The translations under genes were made by a program, and so were the position numbers. The notes under the pieces were generated by a model, which did not search any database, was not told the origin of the DNA, and saw only the letters and a program-made list of their open reading frames with translations. A stretch of 64,000 nt of DNA from Verrucomicrobiota bacterium (GTDB lineage Bacteria; Verrucomicrobiota; Verrucomicrobiia; Opitutales; Opitutaceae): assembly GCA_016871755.1 (NCBI GenBank), contig VHCJ01000001.1, forward strand, positions 62,001 to 126,000, written 5' to 3'. Below are positions 10,922-19,696 of this stretch, one piece after another (position 1 is the stretch's first letter; each line of letters starts with the position of its first letter).

Positions 10922-11914
10922 CTAGAACTTCAGGGGCACGCGAATCCGGGTCTCGACGGCGCGCCCCGACTTCACGGCCGGCAGGAAAAGCCAACCGCCC
11001 AAGGCGCTTTCCAGCGCCGCGCGCGTCTCCGCCGCCGGGCTCGGGTCGAGGCTGACCCCCGAGACCATCCCGTTCGGAGCCACGGTCAGCGTCGCGAGCA
11101 CGGACGCCGGCAGCCCTTCCTTCTCTTCCAAGAGGGGCGGAATCTGCAGGAACGGCTGCGCCGCCCGGTCGCCACCCGCGTTCTCCCGCAGCCACGCCGC
11201 GACCGCCAGCGCGAGGGCCTGCTCCTCGCGCCGCCGATGGAACGGCGCCACCTCACCCGAGAGATTGGTCTTGAGTTCGATGCCCTCCGAAAAGAGCTGC
11301 CAATAGAGGCGCTGATCCGATCCGTCGCCGCCCGGAGCCGGCGCGCGACCGGAGAAACGCTGCGGACGGGTCGTACGCACGGTGAACTCCACATACTCCG
11401 TCTCCTCGGCCCGCAACGCACCGATCTTCTGGAGCCGCAGGGTCGGCATCCCCGGCTTCCCGGTCGCCGACGCCAGCAGGTCCTCGCAAATGACGAGGAG
11501 GTACGCGTCCGGGACGTCCGCCTCGGCCGTGACCTCGACGGACACCTTGATGTCCTGCGCCTGGATCTGCTGCATGCTCAGATCCGCCAAGCCATAGCGC
11601 GTGCGCTCGATCACTTGGGGATCAAGCTGGGCCCGGACCGGATGATAACGCGCCGCCCGCGCGACCTGCAGGGGCGCGAGGGCCGGGAGGGTCTTGAGCC
11701 CGCCCGCGATGCTGACCACGGCACGGTCCTTCGCGGCGTCCACCACCGGATGCATGGCGTTCTGATGCTCGGCCGACAGAAGCGTGGGATGCAGCGGCGG
11801 ACCGAGTGCCAGCGCCCGCGATCCGAGTCCCAGGCCCACGAGAAGCACGGCCAAGACAGCGACCGAGGAAGGACGCGCAGCAAGTCGATGAACGGGGGAA
11901 ACGGAGGCTGTCAT
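10922..11914 (-). CDS. Exported protein with TonB C-terminal-like domain
   Basis: 330 residues from the ATG at 11914. A longer open frame exists upstream but runs through the minisatellite and has no plausible domain. The N-terminus has a basic region and a hydrophobic helix (about residues 17-36, AVLAVLLVGLGLGSRALA), either a signal peptide or a single membrane anchor. The middle is unassigned. The last 70 residues (ASVLATLTVAPNGMVSGVSL ... AALESALGGWLFLPAVKSGR ... VRVPLKF order) match the fold pattern of the TonB C-terminal or AgmX/PglI-like energy-transducer domain. It lies convergent to the receptor at 7614, which suggests but does not prove a transport-energising role. No ExbB/ExbD genes are in the window. 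Confidence 0.7.
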   Translation of the reverse strand: MTASVSPVHRLAARPSSVAVLAVLLVGLGLGSRALALGPPLHPTLLSAEHQNAMHPVVDAAKDRAVVSIAGGLKTLPALAPLQVARAARYHPVRAQLDPQVIERTRYGLADLSMQQIQAQDIKVSVEVTAEADVPDAYLLVICEDLLASATGKPGMPTLRLQKIGALRAEETEYVEFTVRTTRPQRFSGRAPAPGGDGSDQRLYWQLFSEGIELKTNLSGEVAPFHRRREEQALALAVAAWLRENAGGDRAAQPFLQIPPLLEEKEGLPASVLATLTVAPNGMVSGVSLDPSPAAETRAALESALGGWLFLPAVKSGRAVETRIRVPLKF

Positions 11915-12354
11915 CGTGAATCGTGATGAGGTGGGTGACGGCGAGCGGAAGCGGGGCTGCGTTCTCCCGTCGTCGTTGGGGGGTTCCGGCTGGCCGCGAA
12001 GGTAACGGGGGCTTGCTCCGTTCACGGCCGGGCACGCCTCGATCATGCCGGGAAGACGAGGGCGGGAAAGCGAAAAGACATCCGCACCGCGAGGGCCACC
12101 GCCCGTGACGCGGGAAGAGCGCTGCAGTTCTCCCCGACGCGCCCGCGGCCGACCCAGTTGGGGTCGGCTCCGCCGACGCCGGTCCACGCTTCGTCGGTTC
12201 GAGGTTCGTCGGTTCGAGGTTTGGCGGTTCGAGGTTTGGCGGTTCGGGGTTTGCCGGTTCATGCTTTGCCGGTTCACGCTTTGCCGGAGTCGCCCGCGCA
12301 GGCGCGATCGTCAAAAGCGTTGCCCCGATAAGGCAGCCGTGGCTTGCTCGGTCC
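11915..12354. other. Divergent spacer with minisatellite, no gene
   Basis: This 440-base spacer separates two outward-facing exported-protein genes. It should contain both promoters, but I could not pick a convincing -35/-10 pair on either strand. Its only clear structure is the 15-bp tandem repeat at 12195-12284. Open frames through it give Arg/Ser/Thr-rich low-complexity translations. Confidence 0.6.
12195..12284. repeat. 15-bp minisatellite, six tandem units
   Basis: Six head-to-tail 15-base units begin at 12195, 12210, 12225, 12240, 12255 and 12270. Each begins CGGTTC; the consensus is CGGTTCGAGGTTTGG. Units 2 and 3 are identical, and units 5-6 form a second subtype ending CTTTGC. The period is a multiple of three, so an antisense frame reads through as five-residue repeats of the QTSNR type, but no real gene appears to use it. 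Confidence 0.9.
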
Positions 12355-12999
12355 ATGCGGTTCGCCCTTTCCCTTGTCGCCGGGGCCGTGGTCTGCGCCG
12401 GCTGGTTTCCGGCCCTCGTGCGGGCGCAGGACTTCACCCGGGAACTTTCCCCGGACGAACAGGCCGCCATCGGCCTGGCAAAGCTCACGCCCGCGGAACG
12501 CGCCGCCCTCGTCGCTGCGGTCGAGCGTTACCGCGAACGCGCCGGCTCGCCCTCCCCCGGCAACGCCGACCAAGCGGGGGCTGCGGTGTCAGGTGGCGAC
12601 AGCGCCGCTCCCCGGACCGCCTCCGCTCCGGCGAGCCCGGACTCCGCCGCGGCCAAGCCGGGTACGTCCGCAGTCGCCACGGCTGGACGCACCGTGCGCT
12701 CCTGGATCCCGTTCCTCAAGGACGACGGCGCGAAGCCCGCCCCGCCCAAACCCGCTGCGCCCGCCGCATCGGACGAAGTGGTGACCCGGTTGAAGGACAA
12801 CCTGCGCTCGTTCAGCGGACGCCGCTCCTTCATCCTCGAGAACGGCGACGTCTGGGAGATGGACGAGCCCGGCACCTACAGCGGCCCGGTCCTGAAGTCA
12901 CCCGAAGTCATCGTGCGTCCCGGGGTTCTCGGAACGTACGTCCTGAAGGTTCCGGACGCTGCGCTCCGGGTCCGGGTGCGCCGCGCCGGCCCGCGCTGA
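12355..12999 (+). CDS. Secreted or periplasmic protein of unknown function
   Basis: 214 residues. A clear Sec signal peptide (MRFALSLVAGAVVCAGWFPA, cleavage near LVRAQ at about residue 25) is followed by a short charged helical region resembling a SPDEQAAIGLAKLTPAERAA motif. Next is an Ala/Pro/Lys-rich linker (about residues 65-140), then a compact C-terminal domain of about 75 residues rich in predicted beta strands (GRRSFILENGDVWEMDEPG ... VIVRPGVLGTYVLKV). I do not recognise the family. The architecture, a small all-beta domain tethered by a flexible linker, is typical of envelope proteins in this lineage. It is convergent with the S9 peptidase downstream. Confidence 0.7.
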   Translation: MRFALSLVAGAVVCAGWFPALVRAQDFTRELSPDEQAAIGLAKLTPAERAALVAAVERYRERAGSPSPGNADQAGAAVSGGDSAAPRTASAPASPDSAAAKPGTSAVATAGRTVRSWIPFLKDDGAKPAPPKPAAPAASDEVVTRLKDNLRSFSGRRSFILENGDVWEMDEPGTYSGPVLKSPEVIVRPGVLGTYVLKVPDAALRVRVRRAGPR

Positions 13000-13081
13000 A
13001 CGCGCGGGCTGCGGCGCTGCTCACGCGGACCGCTTCGGCACCGGCACCTTCGGGCAATGCAGTGACCGCGCCGTCGCGCCG

Positions 13082-15148
13082 TTATTCCGACGCCGAAGGT
13101 GCCCGCGCGCCGGACGCGCGGGCGGAGGGCGGAGGGGTTACTGTGGGGGGAAAGTACTTCGTGAGGAAGCGCTCCACGGCGCCGTAGTAGCCGAACGCCG
13201 TTTCCTCCTTCTCGAAGCCGTGACCCTCAGCGTCCTCGATGAGCGAGGCGTATTCCTTGCCGTGTTTCTTGAGCTCGCGTTCCAGGACCTCCCAGTGCTC
13301 GAACTCCACGCGGGGATCGTTGCGACCGTACGCGTGCATCGTGGGAATCCGGATGCTGGCCACGTGTTCGACCGGCGAACGTGCCGCCAGCACGGCGGGG
13401 TCGTTGCCCACCGCCCGTTGCAGCCAGGCACCGGCGACGCTGTTCCCGATCAGGTCGTAACGCGTGATCAGGCGCAGGTCGGAGACGCCGACGTAGTTGA
13501 CAGCCACACGGTAGAGTTCCGGGGTGAAGGTGGCTCCAGCCAGCGCGGCGTAACCGCCATAGCTGGCGCCGACGATCCCCACCGTATCGGCCGAGGTATG
13601 TCCTGCGGCGATCGCCCACTTGACCGAGTCGGTGAGGTCATCCTGCATCTTCGCCCCCCACTCGCCGAATCCGGAGCGCTCGAAGTCCCAGCCGTAACCC
13701 CCGGACCCGCGGAAATTCGGCTGCAGCACGGCGTAACCGCGACTGGCGAAGAACTGGACCTCCGGATTGAAACCCCACGTGTCACGGATTCCGAAGGGAC
13801 CGCCGTGGGGCATCACGAGGAGCGGCACCCGCTCCTTCTCGCGTCCGAGCGGCTTGGTCAGGTAGCCGTGGATCTTGAGGCCATCCCGCGCCGTGTAGAC
13901 GATCGGCATCATCGACGACATCTGCTCCGGCTTGATCGCCGGCCGCGCCGCGGTCACCGCCTGCAGGCGCAGGCCCGCCGCGCTCATCTCGACCAAATAG
14001 TACTGTCCCGGATCCCGGTCGGAGAAGGCCCGGATGATGAAGCGCTTCTCATCGTCCGCCATCGAGGTCACGAGCAGCAGATGGCGCGGGAACTGGCCTT
14101 GGATTGAGTTCATGATCGCGGCCCACTGCGGATCGATCCAGTGCGTGCGCAGCAGCACGTCCTCGTAAACGACGCCGAGCAGGCGGTCGCGCTTCGGCGA
14201 CATCAAGGCCCGGCGGATCATGCCGGCGGGCGGGCTGAAGACGTCGGCGGTGAATTCGCCCTTGGTCACGTCGAAGGCCCGCAGAACGCCGCGGTCCTCG
14301 GTCGTCTGGTCGATGATGTACGCGGTGTTGCCGGAGTCGAGGAGCCCGGCGATTTCCCAGCGTTCCTCAGCGGCGGGGAAGGACTTGACCGTGCGCCACG
14401 GCTGATCGTTGCGCTGACGGATGCGGAACAGCCGCGTCGCTCCCTCCAGTTCGGTGGTCATCCGCTGCACGGCGTTGCGGTCGAAGAAGCCCGCGCTGAC
14501 GCCGCGGTCGAGACCGACGACCGGAGAGCGGCGGCCGGTCTTGACGTTGACGCGATAGATGCTCGGGGTGGGGTTGCGCGGAGCGCTCGGGTTGATGCGG
14601 CGCGCATCGCTCTCCTCGGTGAAGCCGGAGATAAGAATGTGATCATCGCTCGCGGGGAAGCGGTCGACGAGGTTGCCGAAGAACAGCGAGAAATCGTCCT
14701 TCGTGCGGCGCGGCTCGAGGATGCGCTTCAGACCGCGCCCCTGCAGGTCGACGGACGCGAGCAACGGCACCTCATGGCCGGCGATGGCGGACGTGAAGAG
14801 CAGGCGATCCGAGCCCTTCCAGAACACGCCGCGGATGTTCTCGTCCTTGAAGTGAACCGGGACGGTGACGTTGCCCGTCGCGAGGTCCTTCACCGCGATG
14901 CTGTAGCGGCCCTGATTCGGCGCGATCATCGCGACCTTGGTGCCGTCGGGTGAGATGACGACGGTCTCGATCGACTGCTGGTCGAAGAAGATGTTCATCG
15001 GCAGCAGTTCGCGGGCGCGAACCTCGACCTCGGGGAGAGGCACGCGCGTCTCGGCGGTGGCGGGGAGGACGCTGAGCGCTGACGCCGCCGCGGCGAGGAG
15101 CCAACGGTGGGCGGACGAAGCGCTGGCGCGGGGATGGAAGAGCTTCAT
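13082..15148 (-). CDS. S9 family (prolyl oligopeptidase/acylaminoacyl-peptidase type) serine peptidase
   Basis: 688 residues from the ATG at 15148, which opens a Sec signal peptide (about residues 10-33, ending ATAETR), so the enzyme is periplasmic or surface-exposed. An N-terminal beta-propeller-like region occupies about 35-400 and a C-terminal alpha/beta hydrolase (Peptidase_S9) the rest. The triad is visible: Ser529 in GASYGG, Asp611 in YGRNDPRV and His643 in EGHGF. HGGPFGIRDTW provides the oxyanion region. Family members release di- or oligopeptides or remove acylated residues. A TonB-dependent receptor gene ends 118 bases upstream on the same strand with a terminator between, and a paralogous peptidase/receptor pair occurs at 34.4-39.3 kb. 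Confidence 0.93.
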   Translation of the reverse strand: MKLFHPRASASSAHRWLLAAAASALSVLPATAETRVPLPEVEVRARELLPMNIFFDQQSIETVVISPDGTKVAMIAPNQGRYSIAVKDLATGNVTVPVHFKDENIRGVFWKGSDRLLFTSAIAGHEVPLLASVDLQGRGLKRILEPRRTKDDFSLFFGNLVDRFPASDDHILISGFTEESDARRINPSAPRNPTPSIYRVNVKTGRRSPVVGLDRGVSAGFFDRNAVQRMTTELEGATRLFRIRQRNDQPWRTVKSFPAAEERWEIAGLLDSGNTAYIIDQTTEDRGVLRAFDVTKGEFTADVFSPPAGMIRRALMSPKRDRLLGVVYEDVLLRTHWIDPQWAAIMNSIQGQFPRHLLLVTSMADDEKRFIIRAFSDRDPGQYYLVEMSAAGLRLQAVTAARPAIKPEQMSSMMPIVYTARDGLKIHGYLTKPLGREKERVPLLVMPHGGPFGIRDTWGFNPEVQFFASRGYAVLQPNFRGSGGYGWDFERSGFGEWGAKMQDDLTDSVKWAIAAGHTSADTVGIVGASYGGYAALAGATFTPELYRVAVNYVGVSDLRLITRYDLIGNSVAGAWLQRAVGNDPAVLAARSPVEHVASIRIPTMHAYGRNDPRVEFEHWEVLERELKKHGKEYASLIEDAEGHGFEKEETAFGYYGAVERFLTKYFPPTVTPPPSARASGARAPSASE

Positions 15149-15186
15149 GCCCCAACGGTGCGAAGTGGACGCGATTTTGCAGCACG

Positions 15187-15219
15187 AAAAAGGCCGGGGC
15201 CCGAAGGCCCCGGCCAAAA
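15187..15219 (-). terminator. Terminator between receptor and S9 peptidase genes
   Basis: A perfect 10-bp stem GGCCGGGGCC / GGCCCCGGCC with a 4-base loop (15192-15215) is flanked by A-runs on both sides. For leftward transcription it is followed by TTTTT, so it is a canonical intrinsic terminator for the receptor gene that ends at 15267. The peptidase gene downstream would then need its own promoter, read-through or attenuation. Confidence 0.85.
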
Positions 15220-15266
15220 CCGGATCGGACCGGTCGCCGAGGCGACCGGAGGACGATCACGCTGCC

Positions 15267-18029
15267 TTAGAACTTGTAGCGCGCATCCACGAAGAAGAAG
15301 CGGCCAACCGGGTCGTAGGCGTTGATGTCGCGGCTCTGATTGCCTTCAGAGGCGATGAACGGCGGATCGACGTTGAAGACGTTGTTCGCGCCAAGGTTCA
15401 CGGACAGGCCATCCAGCCAGCGGTTCTTGGAACCGGAGAAGCTATAACCCGCCTGGAGGTCGACGGTGCGGTAAGCCTTGACGGACGGCTCATTCGGGGT
15501 GGCAACGTCGGTGACGCTCGGGATCGCGACCAGATTCACACCGGCGTTCCAGCTCTTGTAGCGCCAGCTGACCTGCGCGTAGGCGCGCCAGCGGGCATAG
15601 AGGCTGGAGCCGGAGTAGGAATCGGCGTAGTCAAACGGAGCCTGCGTCGGGAGACTCTGAATATTGTAGTCATTCAGGTACACCGCCGAGACGCGTCCCG
15701 TGAGGACGCCCCAGGACTGCGTGTCGTGGGTGTAGGAGACCTTGACGTCGGCACCGGACTGCCAGACACCGGCGATGTTCACCAACTGGTTGGTGATCCA
15801 CACGGAGTCGGACGGACGGCTGGACAGCTGGCCGGGGCTCGTGACCGGAGCGCCCGTGCCGAAGTAGGTTTCGCCCGCGGCGCTCTCGCCGAAACGGACC
15901 AGCGGGGCGTAGGGGGAGGCCGGACCGAACTGCTCGACCGAGCTCACGATGAGCGAGGACGAGATGCTCGAAATGAGGTCACGCTCATCGATGTTGAACC
16001 AGTCGATCGAGACCTCGAGGCCCTTCAGCTTCTTCATCGGCGACCAGACGACACCAGCGGTCCAGTTACGCGACTGCGACGGATTCAGCTTCGGGTTCGA
16101 ACCGGAGGACGAACGGTACTGGCGGGAGCCCGTGGTGGTGCCCAGCGCCTGACCGGTCGTGCTGTAGCGGAAGATATTGACGCCGGCCGTGAAGCCCTGC
16201 GAAACCGGACCCGTGAGGTCGAACAGCGTCGGGGCGCTGAAGGACTCCGAGTAGGTGCCGCGGACGGCGAATTCGTCGTTGAAGGGCAGCCAGCGGAGGC
16301 TGTACTTCGGCACGAACGGGTCGGACGTCAGGCTGTAGAGCTCTTTGCGCGCGGCGATCGAGAGATCGAGCACGTTGAAGCCCGGGCGGGAGTTGGCCTT
16401 GTCGAAGATCGGAACGCGCACCTCGGCGAAGAAGCCGTCGGTGTTCGAGTTCGCGGAGTAGGGCTGACGCGGGGTGGCCTGGAGCCAGCCACCACTCCGG
16501 TCGTAGCGGTCGTTGGTGAAGGACAGCGACTCGCGGCGGGTGTCGGCACCGAGGGCCGCGGAAACCGGACCGCCGGGGATGTCGAAGAGCTCGCCGGTGA
16601 CGCGGGCGTCGAAGCCGATGAGTTCGCTCTCATAGTCGCGGAAGCTGGTGCCGATGAAGCCGGCGACGACGCCAGGCGCCTGATTGCGCGCGAACGGATT
16701 GTAGGTTCCGTTGTTCACGGCAGCGGTGTAGGCGGCCGCGTCGATCAGGTTATCGTTGCGGAAGTTGCTCACCGTGCGGTTGAAGTTGGACGCCACCTCG
16801 TAGTTCCAGGTGCCGACCAGCGGACCCTTGAAGCCGACCACGCCACGGGTCGCGACCGTCTCGTTCTTGTAGATACGCGGATTGGTGACGAAGCGATTGC
16901 GGGCGGTGACGGTGACGTTGAACGGATTGGAGGGCGTGGCACCCGTGACGTTGCCCGCGACGGGCTGGGCGTTCAGCACGGACTCCGAGCCGGTCGCCGA
17001 GTAGATGAAGTCGGCGAAGAGCGTCGTCTTTTCGGTGAGGCGGTGGTCGATCGCGGCGACCACGCTGCGGCGCTGGGCCTTGATCAGCATCGTCGGGTAG
17101 GACGCGAGATCGAAGAACTGCTGCGCACCCGTCTGGTCGAGCGGACCGCGGTAAATGCCCTGCGCCACCGCCTGTTCCGGCGTGAGGTCGAGGTTCAGCG
17201 GCGGAGCGTTCAGGCTCGGGTTCAGGTAGTACCACACGGTCCCGATGTTCACGACACCGGCGTAGGTCGGCGTGCGGAAGATCCCACGGGCCCACGGACG
17301 CTCATTTTGGATGAGCGGATCGCTCTTCTTCCACTCGGTGGAGATGGTGATCTGGGTCTTGTCCGTACCGGCGCCGAACACACCAAAGTAGCTGCGCTCC
17401 CGGTAGTTGCCGTCATTCGGGCTGAAGCCGTAACGGCCGCCGACCTCGGCGCCGCGGTAGTTCGTCTTCAGGATGACGTTGACCACGCCCGACACGGCGT
17501 CAGAGCCGTACGTCGCGGACGCGCCGTCCGAAAGGATCTCGAGGCGTTCGACCGCGGAGATTGGGATCAGGCTGACGTCGACGAAGTTCGCGCCGCCGCT
17601 CGCCGTCACCGGCGAGACCGCCGCACGGCGGCCGTTGATCAGCACGAGGGTCGCGCGGTTGCGCAGCGAGACCGCCGAGCCACCGTTCGACGAACCGGAG
17701 GAGATGTTGCCGTTGTCGGAGCCAATGTTGTTCGCGCCGTAGAAGAAGGGCTCGGTCTTCTTGAGGACCTGGAGGAGGTCGTTGGAAACGCCGGAGTTCT
17801 TGATGTCGACCGACGTGATGACCGACACCGGGATCGCCGGGGTGTCGGCCGCCATCGGGATCAGCGAACCCGTGACGACGAACTTTTCGAGTTGAACCTC
17901 CTCGTCTTCCTTCTTGGGAGACGAGTTGGCCGGGGCGGTTTGCGCGTAGGCGCTCAGCGAGCTCAATACTCCCAGACCCAATGCGAGGGTAAAGGAGGAC
18001 CGAGCCTTCGTACGGAGACGAGGGATCAT
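15267..18029 (-). CDS. TonB-dependent outer-membrane receptor
   Basis: 920 residues from the ATG at 18029; an in-frame ATG at 18062 adds 11 residues without improving the signal peptide. The signal peptide is RTKARSSFTLALGLGVLSSL ending SAYAQ. A TonB-box-like EKFVVTGSLIP leads into the plug domain (SNGGSAVSLRNRATLVLING, EILSDGASATYGSDAVSGVV). The barrel ends GRFFFVDARYKF with the terminal Phe. The extracellular strands are rich in Asn, Ser and Tyr. The downstream neighbour is the S9 peptidase at 13082, and the same gene pairing recurs at 34.4-39.3 kb. The substrate is unknown; peptides or siderophores are plausible. A palindrome lies about 90 bases upstream of the start. Confidence 0.93.
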   Translation of the reverse strand: MIPRLRTKARSSFTLALGLGVLSSLSAYAQTAPANSSPKKEDEEVQLEKFVVTGSLIPMAADTPAIPVSVITSVDIKNSGVSNDLLQVLKKTEPFFYGANNIGSDNGNISSGSSNGGSAVSLRNRATLVLINGRRAAVSPVTASGGANFVDVSLIPISAVERLEILSDGASATYGSDAVSGVVNVILKTNYRGAEVGGRYGFSPNDGNYRERSYFGVFGAGTDKTQITISTEWKKSDPLIQNERPWARGIFRTPTYAGVVNIGTVWYYLNPSLNAPPLNLDLTPEQAVAQGIYRGPLDQTGAQQFFDLASYPTMLIKAQRRSVVAAIDHRLTEKTTLFADFIYSATGSESVLNAQPVAGNVTGATPSNPFNVTVTARNRFVTNPRIYKNETVATRGVVGFKGPLVGTWNYEVASNFNRTVSNFRNDNLIDAAAYTAAVNNGTYNPFARNQAPGVVAGFIGTSFRDYESELIGFDARVTGELFDIPGGPVSAALGADTRRESLSFTNDRYDRSGGWLQATPRQPYSANSNTDGFFAEVRVPIFDKANSRPGFNVLDLSIAARKELYSLTSDPFVPKYSLRWLPFNDEFAVRGTYSESFSAPTLFDLTGPVSQGFTAGVNIFRYSTTGQALGTTTGSRQYRSSSGSNPKLNPSQSRNWTAGVVWSPMKKLKGLEVSIDWFNIDERDLISSISSSLIVSSVEQFGPASPYAPLVRFGESAAGETYFGTGAPVTSPGQLSSRPSDSVWITNQLVNIAGVWQSGADVKVSYTHDTQSWGVLTGRVSAVYLNDYNIQSLPTQAPFDYADSYSGSSLYARWRAYAQVSWRYKSWNAGVNLVAIPSVTDVATPNEPSVKAYRTVDLQAGYSFSGSKNRWLDGLSVNLGANNVFNVDPPFIASEGNQSRDINAYDPVGRFFFVDARYKF

Positions 18030-18115
18030 GGTGGTGTGGTTATGGTTGAGTGTGACTATCATGGAGCCACTTGGGCACTCCGCACACTAATTGAACGATA
18101 GTAACCCAAACGCCT

Positions 18116-18129
18116 CTGTCATGTGACAG
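18116..18129. promoter_or_regulatory. Palindrome CTGTCATGTGACAG upstream of the receptor
   Basis: A perfect dyad with 6-bp arms (CTGTCA/TGACAG) about a 2-base centre, in the AT-richer segment between the receptor start (18029) and the end of the next leftward gene (18173). Its size and position suit an operator for the receptor promoter. No binding protein can be assigned. Confidence 0.4.
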
Positions 18130-18172
18130 CGAGCGATTTTCCACGTTTTCGTGAAATTATCGCCGGCTTTTG

Positions 18173-19696
18173 CTAGGGATTAGCTTTAGGGAAGCCGAGG
18201 TACTGGTCCACAATCCACTTGGTCTTCTCCAAAGTGTCAGCGTGCGGCGGCGCGTTCCACGCAAAGAAGGTCTCGTACGCGAAGGACGGCAAGAGAAAGG
18301 TCAGCGCGACACTCAGGAGAAGGACCCGGCCCAAGCGGCTCGGAATCGCGGACAGTAGCGTGGCGAGGGCAAAGGGCATCAGGAGCAGCACGGGGATCGT
18401 CGTCTTTAGCCCCCAGGGGTTGAGGTGCCCGAGATACACCAAACTCATCGCGACCAAGACCACGAGGAAGGACATCGCCGCCCACCAGGTCAGGCGTCCA
18501 CACCACGCGAGGCCGACCAGCACGACCGCGATGAAGACGTATTCGCGTCCGGCCGAAATCGCCCAGTAGGCAGCGTTGTTGTTAACTGTCAGGATGTTCT
18601 GGAATCCATCCTGCAGCGTCTTGCCGGCAAAGAAGGCCACCGCCTGAAATCCCAACACGGCGGCCAAGCCCAGTTGCAGGGCAAAGGCGAGGCCTTCCTT
18701 CCGGAACCATGCCCACCGGAATCGCTCCTGGAACTGCAAGACTCCGAACAACGCGATGGCGCCGAGACCAAAGAGCGCAAAGGGGAGACCGCCCATCAGG
18801 AAACCCACCAGCAACGGCCACGGGGCCCGGTCCACCGTCCGCACAAAGGGGAGAAACAGGGCCAAGCCCACCGCTCCCGCCGCGAGTTGCGACGGCGCCC
18901 AATTCCACATGCTCACCGTGTTTTGAACTTGGAAGGGGAAGAACGCGTAGAACACGCCGTCGTAGTGCGGTCCCAAGGGCGGGATCTCTCCGCGCCGGTA
19001 CGACTCAAGGAAGAACTCGCCGCCACCCCAGGTTGGCACGAGCAGGAGGGCCAGACTCGCCGCTCGCTCCGAGAGGGGTCGCGGTTCTCCGCGCCACAGC
19101 TGGGGAACCGCACCGAGCACGAGCACCATCGCCCACAGGAGGAGGACGAGGCTGCTGACGCTGAGCAGCCCGGCAAGCACCCGCGCGGTCGCATCCGGCG
19201 AGTAGTTCGGCCGGAACCAGTGGAGCGGAGTCGCCGCGATCATCGGCGGGAGGTAGGGAAGGTAGTAGTAATTAAGCCGATACTGCATCGGAATCGGCGC
19301 ATCCGGCTCCCGGTCATCAAAGAGAAATCCCGACGCCCGCGGGGCCACCGGGTCCTGGTAGAGGGAGAGCAGCACCGACCGGTGCTTCGCCCAGTCCCCA
19401 AGGAAGGAGTCACCGTGGTAGAGCTTCGAATGCGACAGGACGAGGAAGACCACCAAGGTCAGGACCGCCCAGCCGTTGACCGTGACCGGTGAAAAAAGCC
19501 CCGCCTCCCGCATCCGCGGAACGCGTCGCAGTGCCACCCACGTGCCCGCGATGAGGGCAATCATCCCGCCCGCTTTCCAAGCGACGCCGAGGGTCAGCGT
19601 CATCATGTAGAGCGCAACCAGCGCCGCCACCGTCCACACCAAGCCTCGATACAGGCGCAGCAGGGTCTCCGACCCCAACTCCAGCCGGAAGCTCAT
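18173..19696 (-). CDS. Polytopic membrane protein, glycosyltransferase-like (GT-C style)
   Basis: 507 residues from ATG 19696. This start overlaps the stop of the upstream methyltransferase frame in an ATGA and is preceded by the purine-rich GAGAAGAA. About ten or more hydrophobic helices span the protein. A long periplasmic loop after the third helix carries acidic and aromatic residues (LYHGDSFLGDWAKHR, then FDDREPDAPIPMQYRLNYYY). Many helices plus an early loop with Asp/Glu is the pattern of GT-C glycosyltransferases and polysaccharide membrane enzymes, but no signature motif proves activity. It is the last gene of a leftward operon with the methyltransferase and the sialidase-like/GDSL protein. 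Its codon use looks less GC-extreme than its neighbours. Confidence 0.7.
   Translation of the reverse strand: MSFRLELGSETLLRLYRGLVWTVAALVALYMMTLTLGVAWKAGGMIALIAGTWVALRRVPRMREAGLFSPVTVNGWAVLTLVVFLVLSHSKLYHGDSFLGDWAKHRSVLLSLYQDPVAPRASGFLFDDREPDAPIPMQYRLNYYYLPYLPPMIAATPLHWFRPNYSPDATARVLAGLLSVSSLVLLLWAMVLVLGAVPQLWRGEPRPLSERAASLALLLVPTWGGGEFFLESYRRGEIPPLGPHYDGVFYAFFPFQVQNTVSMWNWAPSQLAAGAVGLALFLPFVRTVDRAPWPLLVGFLMGGLPFALFGLGAIALFGVLQFQERFRWAWFRKEGLAFALQLGLAAVLGFQAVAFFAGKTLQDGFQNILTVNNNAAYWAISAGREYVFIAVVLVGLAWCGRLTWWAAMSFLVVLVAMSLVYLGHLNPWGLKTTIPVLLLMPFALATLLSAIPSRLGRVLLLSVALTFLLPSFAYETFFAWNAPPHADTLEKTKWIVDQYLGFPKANP

Noticed and set aside
10922-12277. 451-residue version of the TonB-like protein
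   Set aside because: The extra N-terminus translates the minisatellite and spacer; the signal sequence begins at 11914.
12195-12284. CRISPR-like array
   Set aside because: Units are 15 bases, directly abutting, with no spacers and no cas genes.
13102-13122. Hairpin CCCGCGCG/CGCGCGGG as a terminator
   Set aside because: It lies within the last codons of the S9 peptidase gene and has no T-run.
14937-18101. 1054-residue plus-strand frame opposite the receptor
   Set aside because: Runs antisense through the peptidase start and the receptor with no domain; mirror of real genes.
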